Shown piece after piece: positions 36,837 to 44,755 of a stretch of DNA of 64,000 bases. The stretch comes from Actinomadura barringtoniae (GTDB lineage: Bacteria > Actinomycetota > Actinomycetes > Streptosporangiales > Streptosporangiaceae), in NCBI RefSeq assembly GCF_017573505.1, contig NZ_JAGEOJ010000003.1, positions 310,001 through 374,000 of the forward strand. Direction: 5' to 3'. The translations under genes were made by a program, and so were the position numbers. Every line of letters begins with the position of its first letter. Position 1 is the stretch's first letter. The notes under the pieces are model-generated. The model was not told where the DNA came from, searched no databases, and saw only the letters and a list, made by a program, of their open reading frames with translations.

Positions 36837-37258
36837 CAGCCGGCCCCTGAGGCTTCGCGGGACAGGGCGTCGCGGACGTGGGCCGAGTGCGCGATGGCTT
36901 GGAGGCATGCCGCGCGGTCTTCCGGCTCGGGCGTACGGTCGGCGACGTTCTGCAGCGCGTCGACGACGACCTGCACCAGAGCCTGGAGGGATTCGGCTAG
37001 GTCGCCGGGACCGCGATCGTCGTTGGCGGGCTCGTTCGCCCAGGCGAGCGCGGGTGCTTTCGAGAGCGACCACCAGGCGTCGCTCGCCTCGCCTAGCACG
37101 ACCTGGTAGAGGTCGCGGGACGAGGCCGGGGCCGTCTCGGTGAGGAGCGTGGCGGCTCGTTCGATCAGCTCGAGTCCCATGAAGGCGGCGGCCAGGAGCG
37201 CCGTGGGGCGTTCGGCTGAACGAATCTGCCTGCTCACGTACAGGATGTAGTCGTGCAT
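36833..37258 (-). CDS. Small helical element protein (P-x-D-x-x-AC family, copy 2)
   Basis: A 141-residue helical protein; ATG 37258 is preceded by GGAGG at six bases. It ends PEDRAACLQAIAHSAHVRDA, a pattern shared with the genes at 35536 and 37410. It is the first gene after the second palindromic operator (37319-37338), so transcription of this sub-operon probably starts here under control of the XRE regulator. Function unknown. Confidence 0.67.
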   Translation of the reverse strand: MHDYILYVSRQIRSAERPTALLAAAFMGLELIERAATLLTETAPASSRDLYQVVLGEASDAWWSLSKAPALAWANEPANDDRGPGDLAESLQALVQVVVDALQNVADRTPEPEDRAACLQAIAHSAHVRDALSREASGAGW

Positions 37259-37318
37259 GGAGACCTCCGTGTATGGACGTCCTGCGATGACATGTCTCGA
37301 AGACGATCTAAATGGAAC

Positions 37319-37338
37319 CCATCTACTAAAGTTGATGG
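37319..37338. promoter_or_regulatory. Palindromic operator candidate (site 2)
   Basis: CCATCTACTAAAGTTGATGG: 5-bp perfect and 8-bp near-perfect arms around TAAA. It shares 16 of 20 positions with site 1 (26009-26028). It lies 61 bases upstream of the 141-residue gene in the only sizeable gap (150 bp) of the transfer region. Confidence 0.6.
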
Positions 37339-37409
37339 CGTTTCGAGTGTGCCGCGCTGCGGGACGCCGGTCAATCACCAGCGTCAGTTCGACATGTCGT
37401 TGATGAAAA

Positions 37410-37877
37410 TCAATGACCTTTGGATGGCCGGGAAGCGTCGCCGCGCAGCGCCACCAGTGCGCCGTGCAGGTCAGCGCCGCAGAGCGCGGAGCTGCGGCAG
37501 CAGATCTCGTCGGCCGGGTTGCGTGCCTGGGCGGCGCATTCAACGAGAGCGAGCACGAGTGCGTTGGACGTCTCGATGAGGGCTTCGATCACACTGGGCA
37601 CGTCCCGTTCACGCAGCTCTGCTTCCGTACGGAAATGAGCTGATGGCGGTGGTTGTCGGTACGACGGAGCCCTGGCCAGGAGCGACCGGATCTTGGCGCA
37701 GTGGTCGTGCACTGCGGGCCAGTCAGGTGGTGGATCGAGCGGATCCAGGAACTCGAGCTCCTGAACCGCGGCATCGATCACGTTCAGGCCGGCGCGGATC
37801 GCCGCGAGGAGCTGGTTTGCGGACGTGGTCTGGGTGAGGTGCTTGGTGACCAGTTCGAGGGCATCGGTAAGGATCAT
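37410..37877 (-). CDS. Small helical element protein (P-x-D-x-x-AC family, copy 3)
   Basis: A 155-residue helical protein. ATG 37877 follows AGGAGG at nine bases. It begins ILTDALELVTKHLTQTTSAN and ends NPADEICCRSSALCGADLHG, the divergent third copy of the C-terminal pattern. The stop lies before the operator gap, so it ends the upstream transfer sub-operon. Function unknown. Confidence 0.65.
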   Translation of the reverse strand: MILTDALELVTKHLTQTTSANQLLAAIRAGLNVIDAAVQELEFLDPLDPPPDWPAVHDHCAKIRSLLARAPSYRQPPPSAHFRTEAELRERDVPSVIEALIETSNALVLALVECAAQARNPADEICCRSSALCGADLHGALVALRGDASRPSKGH

Positions 37878-37926
37878 GTCGGCGAGCCTCCTGACGAGTG
37901 CTGCGGGTGACGGATTGCCGTGGACG

Positions 37927-38826
37927 TCAGCGAGCCGGACCCGGCGGTGTCGTGGGTATCCGGGTAGTGGGTCGGGAAGGTCGCAGCTGGGAAGGGAGCG
38001 GCTGGTCGAGATTGCTGGGTCCGGTACGCCGCGGATCTTCACCGGGCGCCCGTGGGAAGTCCTGTGCCGCCAGTTGGGCGGAATCGGCTCGGGGGTTGGG
38101 CGGCTCCAGAGCCGTTGGGCTGCCGGATAGAGCTTCACCTGCGGACTCGACATCGAGTTGACGGAGCTTGGCGAAGATCTTGGGTCGGAGGAGCTCGGAG
38201 AATCGCCGTTCATCGAGGCCGGTCCAGGACGACAGTGAGGTGAGCAGCGTCCGGTGATCGCGAAGGTCCTCCATGCGAGGAGCCGAGCCCGGAGCGTCGG
38301 ACTTCTCGATGCGCAGGATGGCTGCCACCAGCGCGGCTTCGGCGGCGAGCGGCGTCCCGACCACGCCGGTGGAGGTCACGGTCGGCGGAAATCTCGGCGC
38401 GGGGAGGAGGGTGGGCTCGGGGAACGGGTGACCGCTTGCCTCGCCGGGGAATTGGACGTAGAAGGTCGCCGATCCGCCCTGCGGTGAGAGGACGCCGGTG
38501 ACCTGTCCTCGGGTCGTCAGGCCGGCGTGTTCGCGTCGACCGGCCTCAGGCCCGGTGAGTTGGACGGTCGCGCCGATCTCGTACGTGCCGGATTCTGCGC
38601 GTTCGACCGTGTGGTCCGTGCGGGCCTGAGCCAGCGCGTGGTCGAAGTCAACGCCGCGTTCATCGGCGTAGTGCATCAGGTCCGCCAGCAGGTCGCTCAG
38701 CAGCGAGAGACCTTCGCTGATGTTCGTACGGTGATCAAGGCCCTTGGGGTTTTCGAAGAGCTCCTGGTAGCCGTCCAGGGCGATGGCCCCGAACTCGGCG
38801 AAGTCTGTGTTGGTGATCTCGGACAT
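37927..38826 (-). CDS. Element paralogue family protein 2 (LAAQDFP motif)
   Basis: A 299-residue member of the three-copy family. ATG 38826 follows GGAGG. Shared blocks are LLADLMHYADERGVDFDHAL, YEIGATVQLTGPEAG, TFYVQFPGE, LLTSLSSWTGLDERRFSELL and LAAQDFPRAPG, before a proline-rich basic tail. It lies between small helical genes, repeating the arrangement seen around copy 1. No named family; a nucleic-acid or partner-binding role is a guess from the small beta domain. Confidence 0.68.
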   Translation of the reverse strand: MSEITNTDFAEFGAIALDGYQELFENPKGLDHRTNISEGLSLLSDLLADLMHYADERGVDFDHALAQARTDHTVERAESGTYEIGATVQLTGPEAGRREHAGLTTRGQVTGVLSPQGGSATFYVQFPGEASGHPFPEPTLLPAPRFPPTVTSTGVVGTPLAAEAALVAAILRIEKSDAPGSAPRMEDLRDHRTLLTSLSSWTGLDERRFSELLRPKIFAKLRQLDVESAGEALSGSPTALEPPNPRADSAQLAAQDFPRAPGEDPRRTGPSNLDQPLPSQLRPSRPTTRIPTTPPGPAR

Positions 38827-38917
38827 GCATCCTCCGGCGGGCAGGCACAGGCGGGTGAGTGAGCCGCTGGCGTGCCGGCGAACGGCGGCGAACGGCAGGG
38901 GAGGGCGTGACTGTTCG

Positions 38918-39331
38918 CTAAGTGATGCCAAGGTCAGGGGCGGCCTTGGCATTCGGGTCGGCCTGGCATAGACCGCTGGTGACCGTACGAGCTCGTTCAA
39001 GAGCTGAGGCGACCGCAGCGAGCGCGATCTCGGCCTGGTGGAGCGCCATCGCGGCTGCCGTTACGGCCGGCATCGGTTCACCGCGGTCGCAGCCGACCCG
39101 GCCCTCGCGGAGGGTGTGAGCCAGGTAGCCGCGGATCTGTTTGATCGATCGCTGCAGCGCGAGTGAACCGGCGCCCAGCGGATGAAGAACCTCGCTCACC
39201 TGCTGAGGGCTCTGCAGGCCAGGCCATGCGTTCCACGGCGCGGTTGCATGGTTCAGGTCCCCCACGGCCCTTGCCATGCGGCGGGCATGCCTGCCCGCGT
39301 CGGGTACCGGGACGGAGTCGGCCACGCTCAT
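38918..39331 (-). CDS. Small helical element protein
   Basis: A 137-residue helical protein (RRMARAVGDLNHATAPWNAW, LQRSIKQIRGYLAHTLREG, MALHQAEIALAAVASALERA). Its ATG is fused by a four-base overlap to the stop of the DUF4913 gene, so the two are co-translated. No family recognised. It may be an accessory of the transfer machine. Confidence 0.65.
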   Translation of the reverse strand: MSVADSVPVPDAGRHARRMARAVGDLNHATAPWNAWPGLQSPQQVSEVLHPLGAGSLALQRSIKQIRGYLAHTLREGRVGCDRGEPMPAVTAAAMALHQAEIALAAVASALERARTVTSGLCQADPNAKAAPDLGIT

Positions 39332-39948
39332 CGCTTCACCTCGCCGGGCTCTGCGGTCTCGCCGGAGGCTGCGGAGAGACGGCTGACATCCGGTTCATCG
39401 ACCTGCTGCCCACCTGCCGGTTCGAGGTCGGTGAACTCGGCGAGCTCGGTGGGCTGGTCGATGGCCGGCGAACTGCTAGCCCACCAATCCGGTGGAACGG
39501 GCTGGGTGATCGCTTGGTGAGGTTCGAGGTGCTGCTGCTCTGTGCATTGGTAGAACGGGCCGCGTGCGCCGAGCAGGACGGGCAGCTGGTGGTCAAGGTG
39601 GTCGCGGTACCACAGGCCGATTCCGGAGGCGCCCTGAAGGCGCATGGACTCCCACGCGTACCAGAGCGCTGTTAGCCGGGAGATTGCCTCGGCGTGCAGC
39701 CACCATTGGGCGCACCAGCGGTATTCGCCGCCGAGCGTACGGCGGTACATGGGGAGGAAGTGCTCGGTGACCCATGCTTCGACGGTCGGGTAGCACGGCT
39801 TGGGCTGCTGCTCGTCCACCTTTTCAGGGGTCGGAGCGGTGTCGACGGCAGAGGTCTCAGGGTGGGCCGGGCCGCTCGCCGCGTCGTCGCAGGTGAGGGT
39901 GGTGGGGTGGTCGTCGCGAGACTGAACGGTGTGAGTTTCGTTCGACAT
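39328..39948 (-). CDS. DUF4913 domain protein
   Basis: A 206-residue protein with the DUF4913 core: YPTVEAWVTEHFLPMYRR, then EYRWCAQWWLHAEAISRL, ALWYAWESMRLQ and LWYRDHLDHQLPVLLG. The family is typical of actinomycete conjugative elements and has no known biochemical role. Both ends are low-complexity and acidic or proline-rich. It follows the coupling-protein gene after 114 bases and overlaps the next gene by four. Confidence 0.85.
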   Translation of the reverse strand: MSNETHTVQSRDDHPTTLTCDDAASGPAHPETSAVDTAPTPEKVDEQQPKPCYPTVEAWVTEHFLPMYRRTLGGEYRWCAQWWLHAEAISRLTALWYAWESMRLQGASGIGLWYRDHLDHQLPVLLGARGPFYQCTEQQHLEPHQAITQPVPPDWWASSSPAIDQPTELAEFTDLEPAGGQQVDEPDVSRLSAASGETAEPGEVKR

Positions 39949-40062
39949 GGGACTGGGCCTCCGGAGGCATGGCGTTCATGGGCGGGTCTCCCTCTCTTCT
40001 CGGGCGTTCAGGCTGGTTGGTTGGCTGCATGTTGAGCTGCTGGTACGCGGCAGATGATCAGG

Positions 40063-41907
40063 TCACGGGTACTGCTTCCAGAACCCGTCTGGTGTCCCGC
40101 CATCCGGGGCATCGTCGTGCTGCCGACGGCGGTAGTGGCGGCGGGCGGCGTTTGCGATGGCGGTCTCGGCTGCCTTGGTGGCGGTGTTGATCTGGTCGGC
40201 GTATGGGCCCTGGTACCAGGGCTTGAGGCGGATGAGGGCGGGCTTGGTGCCGGTGGCGAGCAGGAGGGCGGTGCCGGTTGGTAGGGCGCGGATATCGGCG
40301 GCTTCGAGGATTTCTTGGCGGCGCAGGGAGATCTGTTCGCTCGTTCGGCCGTCGCCGTAGGTGAGGCTGCGGACGGGGACGTCGTGCTGGCCGATGAGCG
40401 TGGACAGGTCGCGGACAAGGCGGGGCGAGTCGATACCGGCCCCGATGATTTTGCGGGTGGCGGCGCCCCAGAGGGCGGCCATTCCGGGTTCGCCCCAGAC
40501 GGTGACGCCTTGTTCGTAGGACTGCAGGATCGTCACCGGGACGATGCCGCGGGAGCCGAGGTGGGAGTAGAGCTGGGGAAGGTCGGCGATGCGGCAGATG
40601 TTGGCGGCCTCGTCGAGGGCGACGACCAGCGGTGGATCGAGGCGCCCGCCGGCTTGCTCGGCCCTGCGTTCGGCGGCGCGCATGGTGGTGTCGGTGAGTG
40701 CGGCGATGAGCGGCGCTGCCGCCGACAGGGACTTGGACAGCAGGTAGAGGGTGTCGCAGGAGGCGGCGAACGTGTCCGGGTCGAAGGTCGGCTGGTCGCG
40801 CTGCGGGGTGACCCAGGCGAGGATCTCCTCGTCACGTAGGCATTTGGCCGCCGTGCGAGCCGTTTGGTAGATCCCGTCGCGGGTCTCGACGGCGCCGTTC
40901 TGGGTGCCCTTGAGAGAGGAGGCCATGAGCCGGAAACCGGCCTCGGCTAGCAGCTCGATGGGGGTTGGGACGGCGGGTTCGTCCAGCCAGTGCGCGACGT
41001 GATGGAGAGTGCGGCCGGAGCCGGCAGCCGCCAAGAACAGCGCACACAGCAGGTCTTGGGCGGCCGGGCCCCACAAGTCCTTCTTCTGCCCGTCGTCGAC
41101 GGTGAGGACGAAGTGCCCGGCGAGGCGGTGTGCGTCCTCGACTGTGGTCAGGTCGGCCAGCGGGTCCCACCACCATTCCTGGAGCTGGTAGGTGATGTGC
41201 TGCGGGTCGAACAGCCAGACCTTGCCGCCGGTGCGCTCCGCTCGGAGGGTGGCGATGGCAGCCCACAGGTCGGCCTTGTTGCTGGTGGCGATGACCGGCC
41301 CCGGCGCCGACAGGACGTGCGGGATGGATTGGGTGGTGGTCTTGCCTGAGCGGGGCGCCATGAAGGCGACCACGGTGTCCTCCCACGAGGTGAAGAGCGT
41401 CGGCCCGCTGGCGCCACCGCGCTCCAGGACGTCGCCGAGTACCAGGCCCACGTCCGCCTGCTCCATCTTCTGTGGGGTCGCACCGGCGAGCGAGCGGCGC
41501 AGTGCCACGGCCCTGGTTGCGGCGGGGCCGTGCCCGAGCGCCACGAGGGCCGGGTTGTCAGCGAGAGCCGCGATGGGATCCCCTGGCTGTGGACGAAGGG
41601 TTGCGACTCGCTGCCAGATCTTCCAGACGGACGCCACTACAACGCTGACCAGCGTGAAGAGCACGAGCAGTACAAGCAGCGTCGGCGTGCCCGGCCACAG
41701 CCGCTGGGGCTGGTGTCGTGCCGCTGCCACGGCGAAGCTGCCGCCGAATGCCATGACGTGACCGCCGGTGAACAGGGCTGCAAGGCGAGCAGCGGCCCAG
41801 AGCAGCCAGAGACATCCGATCGGCGCCCAGCACCCGACCAGCACCATCCATCCGGCGGCGGCGCCGGTGTGCCAGATCGATGCGCGCGGCCCTAGCGCGC
41901 GCGTCAT
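40063..41907 (-). CDS. Type IV coupling protein, VirD4/TraG-like
   Basis: A 614-residue membrane-anchored ATPase that would recruit the DNA substrate to the conjugation channel. Two N-terminal helices (AGWMVLVGCWAPIGCLWLLW and LLVLLVLFTLVSVVVASVWK) precede the motor domain. Walker A is MAPRSGKTT (about 183-191), Walker B VVALDEAANI, followed by LPQLYSHLGSRGI and a TraM-recognition-type part (LQSYEQG). It ends in a basic tail (RRHYRRRQHDD). The start overlaps the stop of the upstream paralogue gene by four bases. Full length and all motifs are present. Confidence 0.9.
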   Translation of the reverse strand: MTRALGPRASIWHTGAAAGWMVLVGCWAPIGCLWLLWAAARLAALFTGGHVMAFGGSFAVAAARHQPQRLWPGTPTLLVLLVLFTLVSVVVASVWKIWQRVATLRPQPGDPIAALADNPALVALGHGPAATRAVALRRSLAGATPQKMEQADVGLVLGDVLERGGASGPTLFTSWEDTVVAFMAPRSGKTTTQSIPHVLSAPGPVIATSNKADLWAAIATLRAERTGGKVWLFDPQHITYQLQEWWWDPLADLTTVEDAHRLAGHFVLTVDDGQKKDLWGPAAQDLLCALFLAAAGSGRTLHHVAHWLDEPAVPTPIELLAEAGFRLMASSLKGTQNGAVETRDGIYQTARTAAKCLRDEEILAWVTPQRDQPTFDPDTFAASCDTLYLLSKSLSAAAPLIAALTDTTMRAAERRAEQAGGRLDPPLVVALDEAANICRIADLPQLYSHLGSRGIVPVTILQSYEQGVTVWGEPGMAALWGAATRKIIGAGIDSPRLVRDLSTLIGQHDVPVRSLTYGDGRTSEQISLRRQEILEAADIRALPTGTALLLATGTKPALIRLKPWYQGPYADQINTATKAAETAIANAARRHYRRRQHDDAPDGGTPDGFWKQYP

Positions 41908-42884
41908 CGATGCCCTCCCTTGGGTCCGGGGCGGTTCCCTTTGGAAGGTGCGGGTTGCGGCGAGTCGGCCTGCCAGGCGTCGCCGCGTTTGGCTGCCGTG
42001 ATGGCGTCGCTAACGTCGTGGGGAAAGTCCTCGGCAGCCAGACTGTCGGTGTCCTTCGATGAGGTCCGAGAGGGCGAAGGGCTGGCGTCCATCCTGCTTG
42101 CGGCTCGCCCGATTCGGGTGCCGAGCGCGAACAGGACACGTTCGCCTGTACTCCCGGCCCATGCGCCGAGCGCTCCGGCAAGGTGGTCACGGTCGGCGAT
42201 CGCCTCCGAGTCGGGGGGCTTGCCGAGCTGCCGATCGCGCAGGACTCGTGCCGCGGTCGTGACGAGAGTGGCCTCGGCGTCGGCCGCGTTGACCGCCGTC
42301 ACGGTTTTCAGCCGAGTGGACGGGAACGGCTTGGCGGGCTCAAGGCTGCGAGCGGCGAAGGTGTAGTCACCGATACCTGGGAACCGCACGGTACACGTCG
42401 CATCGGGTTGCGCCCCTTCCGTACCTGGAGGTTGGCCACGCGCCGCAGACCTCTGCGGCAGGGACTCCCCAGAGGCAAGCGAATTGACCGCCGTGATGAA
42501 GCCTTGGGCACGCCAGCTTCGGGGGCTCGTCTCTCCTACGACGGCGGACGGCCGTACCCGTACCTCCGAGCCGACACGAAGCCAGTTTGGAGACGTGTGC
42601 GACGTGGCTTCGCCCGTAACGGCGCGTCCGACGGACGCGGCGGGCTGGCGTTCAAGCGCTTCGGCAAGCGCGGAACGGAGATCGACGCCATGCGCGGCGG
42701 CATATGACGTGAGGTCCTTGAGGAGGGATCGGATGAGGGTGTCGGCCAGCAGCGGACTATCGCGATGAGAGACCGTACTGGCAGCCAGGACCTGATCCGC
42801 GTAGACGTCCAAGGCGCGGGCGGCGTTTTCTCCGGCCGGGCGGGGACCTTCAGATGGCGCCTGTGGTGTCGGGGGCACCGTCAC
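41904..42884 (-). CDS. Element paralogue family protein 3 (LAAEDFP motif)
   Basis: A 326-residue third copy of the family also found at 35967 and 37927: LLKDLTSYAAAHGVDLRSAL, LRVGSEVRVRPSAVV, a CTVRFPGIGDYTF strand, LAGALGAWAGSTGERVL and LAAEDFPHDVSDAI near the C-terminus. Coupled at both ends: its stop overlaps the coupling-protein start, and its start overlaps the small gene upstream. Proximity to VirD4 suggests an adaptor or substrate-handling role, which is inference. Confidence 0.7.
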   Translation of the reverse strand: MTVPPTPQAPSEGPRPAGENAARALDVYADQVLAASTVSHRDSPLLADTLIRSLLKDLTSYAAAHGVDLRSALAEALERQPAASVGRAVTGEATSHTSPNWLRVGSEVRVRPSAVVGETSPRSWRAQGFITAVNSLASGESLPQRSAARGQPPGTEGAQPDATCTVRFPGIGDYTFAARSLEPAKPFPSTRLKTVTAVNAADAEATLVTTAARVLRDRQLGKPPDSEAIADRDHLAGALGAWAGSTGERVLFALGTRIGRAASRMDASPSPSRTSSKDTDSLAAEDFPHDVSDAITAAKRGDAWQADSPQPAPSKGNRPGPKGGHR

Positions 42885-43117
42885 TGCCCCTTCGCGCGAG
42901 AGCCATGGCAGTTGACCCAGGAGACGCCGCGGCTGACCCAGGAGACGCCGCGACGCAGGTGCGTCTGAGTGCGTGCGGAGAGGCGTCCTCTACGTCGGCG
43001 TCCGCTGCATTGGCAGTGAACGCGATCGAGAGTGATCGAGAGGTCGTGGGTGTGCGAGCTGCCGAGTTCGGTGGGAGTCGATTCCGGGATCGCAGTGCTC
43101 GTCGTACAGGTAAGCAT
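42881..43117 (-). CDS. Possible small coupled protein
   Basis: A 78-residue frame. ATG 43117 has AGGAGA at four bases and its stop overlaps the next start (ATGA), both signs of real translation. The product is Arg/Ser/Thr-rich with a duplicated RGVSWV, encoded by a 21-bp tandem repeat (42913-42952). No family. Composition is odd, so it may be a decayed gene. Confidence 0.38.
   Translation of the reverse strand: MLTCTTSTAIPESTPTELGSSHTHDLSITLDRVHCQCSGRRRRGRLSARTQTHLRRGVSWVSRGVSWVNCHGSRAKGQ
42913..42952. repeat. 21-bp tandem duplication
   Basis: TGACCCAGGAGACGCCGCG occurs at 42913-42931 and again at 42934-42952, period 21, in frame within the small gene. Confidence 0.75.
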
Positions 43118-43257
43118 CGGTTCTCCTGATGAGCGTGTGGTGGTCCATTCGGTCGTCCTCTCTGTTGGTGGAACTGGTTAGTTGGGCTTGCTACAGGGGG
43201 TGAGCGTGGGTGCAGGGCGGTCGCCAGGAGGCGAGCGCGATGTACATGGCGTCGAGG

Positions 43258-44745
43258 TCATGGCGCTGGCCGAATGGCCTGGTCGGTGTCGTAGAGATCG
43301 GTTTCGGCTCCGACGAGGGAGAGCTCGACAGGGATGCCGAGGCGTTCACCGGTCTTGATCAGGTACTTGCCGCGTCCGGGATGGCGTGCGCCGGGTTGCC
43401 AGGAATCGGGCGCGGACCAGGAGGTGACGAGCCGTTGTTCGGGGCCGGTGAGCGGAGCGATCTCGCCGACACGTGCGAGTTCTCGTGGTGGCAAGCCAGC
43501 GAGCACGGTGATGGCGGAACGTTCGGCGAAGCCCCGGGCTTTGGCGCGGTCTTCCTCGGTGGCCAGGGCGTCCAGGTCGGCGAGTGAGTGGGTGATCATG
43601 ATGGAGGCCATACCCTTGGCCCGGTTCAGCCGGGTGAGGGCGTCGGCGTGCTCGACCAGGCCGGGGGCGCCTCGCAGTGCGCGCCAGAGTTCGTCCATGA
43701 CTCCCAGGTATGAGCGACGTGGTCCGTGCTCCAGGTCGGCGAGAGCGGTGGAGGCGTCGACTATGCCGAATGCGTAGGCCCAGGTGCAGAGCATCGCTGC
43801 GGTGAGGAGCTTGTCTCCGGCCGCGCGTACACGGGAGATGTCGACGCTGATGGCAGGCGCGCCGAGGTCGAGCGGTCGGGTGGTGGATGCGTCGAAGACA
43901 CCGGCCAGCGAGCCGGAAAGCAGAAGGTCAAGGGTGAAGACCAGATCGCGGGTCTGTTGGCGGTAGGCGGCATCGGTGTCGGCGCGGGCTGCGGCACGGA
44001 GTTGATCCGGTCCGGTCTCCAGGACGTGGAGGACGTCGGGGATGGTCGGCTCTCCGGCGAGACGGTCATCGAGCAGATCGATGGCACGGCCGAGAACGAC
44101 CTCCTCCGCATTGGTGATGCGCGCTTCTCGGATCAGAGTGGCCAGTGCCATCAGGAGTGAGAGCCTGCGCGACCGGGCTTCCCATCGCAGCGTGACAGCG
44201 TCGGCTCCGGTGAGATGTTGCAGTGCAGTGGCGAGAGGGCCGGCGTCGAGCGGGTTGATCCGATCCAAGCCCCGGCCGATGCGGATGACTTGGCCGCCCA
44301 GGTGCTCGACCAGCATCGTGTAGTCCGGTTTGGTGTCGCCGAGGATGATGGGCGTCGTGCCGGTGGCGACCGCGCCCGTCACGAGTCGTTTGACGAGCGT
44401 GGATTTGCCGGTGCCGGGTTGGCCAAGGACGAACATGCCGGGGTTGGTGACCAGCCCCGCCCGAAGCCAGGCCAGCGGGTCGAGGCAGACCACCTCGCCC
44501 CATAGCTGGTGGCGTCCGACCGGTGTCCCAATGGTCGGGGTGCCGGAGCCAGCGGTGAAGGGGTAGAGGCCGCAGACCTGGCTGGTGGTTGCCTGGAACT
44601 CGGGTGCCGGCTCTACGTGCGCCGCGCGTCCGGCGTCTCGAAGCCGCCATCCCCATGCAGGTGCCAGCGCTCTGCCCATGGCCTCCCTTTCTGCACGTTG
44701 GGGAGGGCTGGGGCGATGGTTCAGCTTTGTTGACGGGGTGGGCAT
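43258..44745 (-). CDS. VirB4-like conjugation ATPase
   Basis: A 495-residue ATPase of the VirB4/TraC type that powers the transfer channel. ATG 44745 follows GAGGAGA at five bases. Walker A is LGQPGTGKSTLVKRL (about 107-121). LGDTKPDYTMLVEHLGG is the following family block, Walker B is SYLGVMDELWRAL, and IMITHSLADLDAL holds the sensor. It is shorter than classic VirB4 because the N-terminal part is supplied by the SCO6880 protein encoded 10 bases upstream. Cytoplasmic face of the membrane. Confidence 0.86.
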   Translation of the reverse strand: MPTPSTKLNHRPSPPQRAEREAMGRALAPAWGWRLRDAGRAAHVEPAPEFQATTSQVCGLYPFTAGSGTPTIGTPVGRHQLWGEVVCLDPLAWLRAGLVTNPGMFVLGQPGTGKSTLVKRLVTGAVATGTTPIILGDTKPDYTMLVEHLGGQVIRIGRGLDRINPLDAGPLATALQHLTGADAVTLRWEARSRRLSLLMALATLIREARITNAEEVVLGRAIDLLDDRLAGEPTIPDVLHVLETGPDQLRAAARADTDAAYRQQTRDLVFTLDLLLSGSLAGVFDASTTRPLDLGAPAISVDISRVRAAGDKLLTAAMLCTWAYAFGIVDASTALADLEHGPRRSYLGVMDELWRALRGAPGLVEHADALTRLNRAKGMASIMITHSLADLDALATEEDRAKARGFAERSAITVLAGLPPRELARVGEIAPLTGPEQRLVTSWSAPDSWQPGARHPGRGKYLIKTGERLGIPVELSLVGAETDLYDTDQAIRPAP

Positions 44746-44755
44746 CAGGGTCTCC

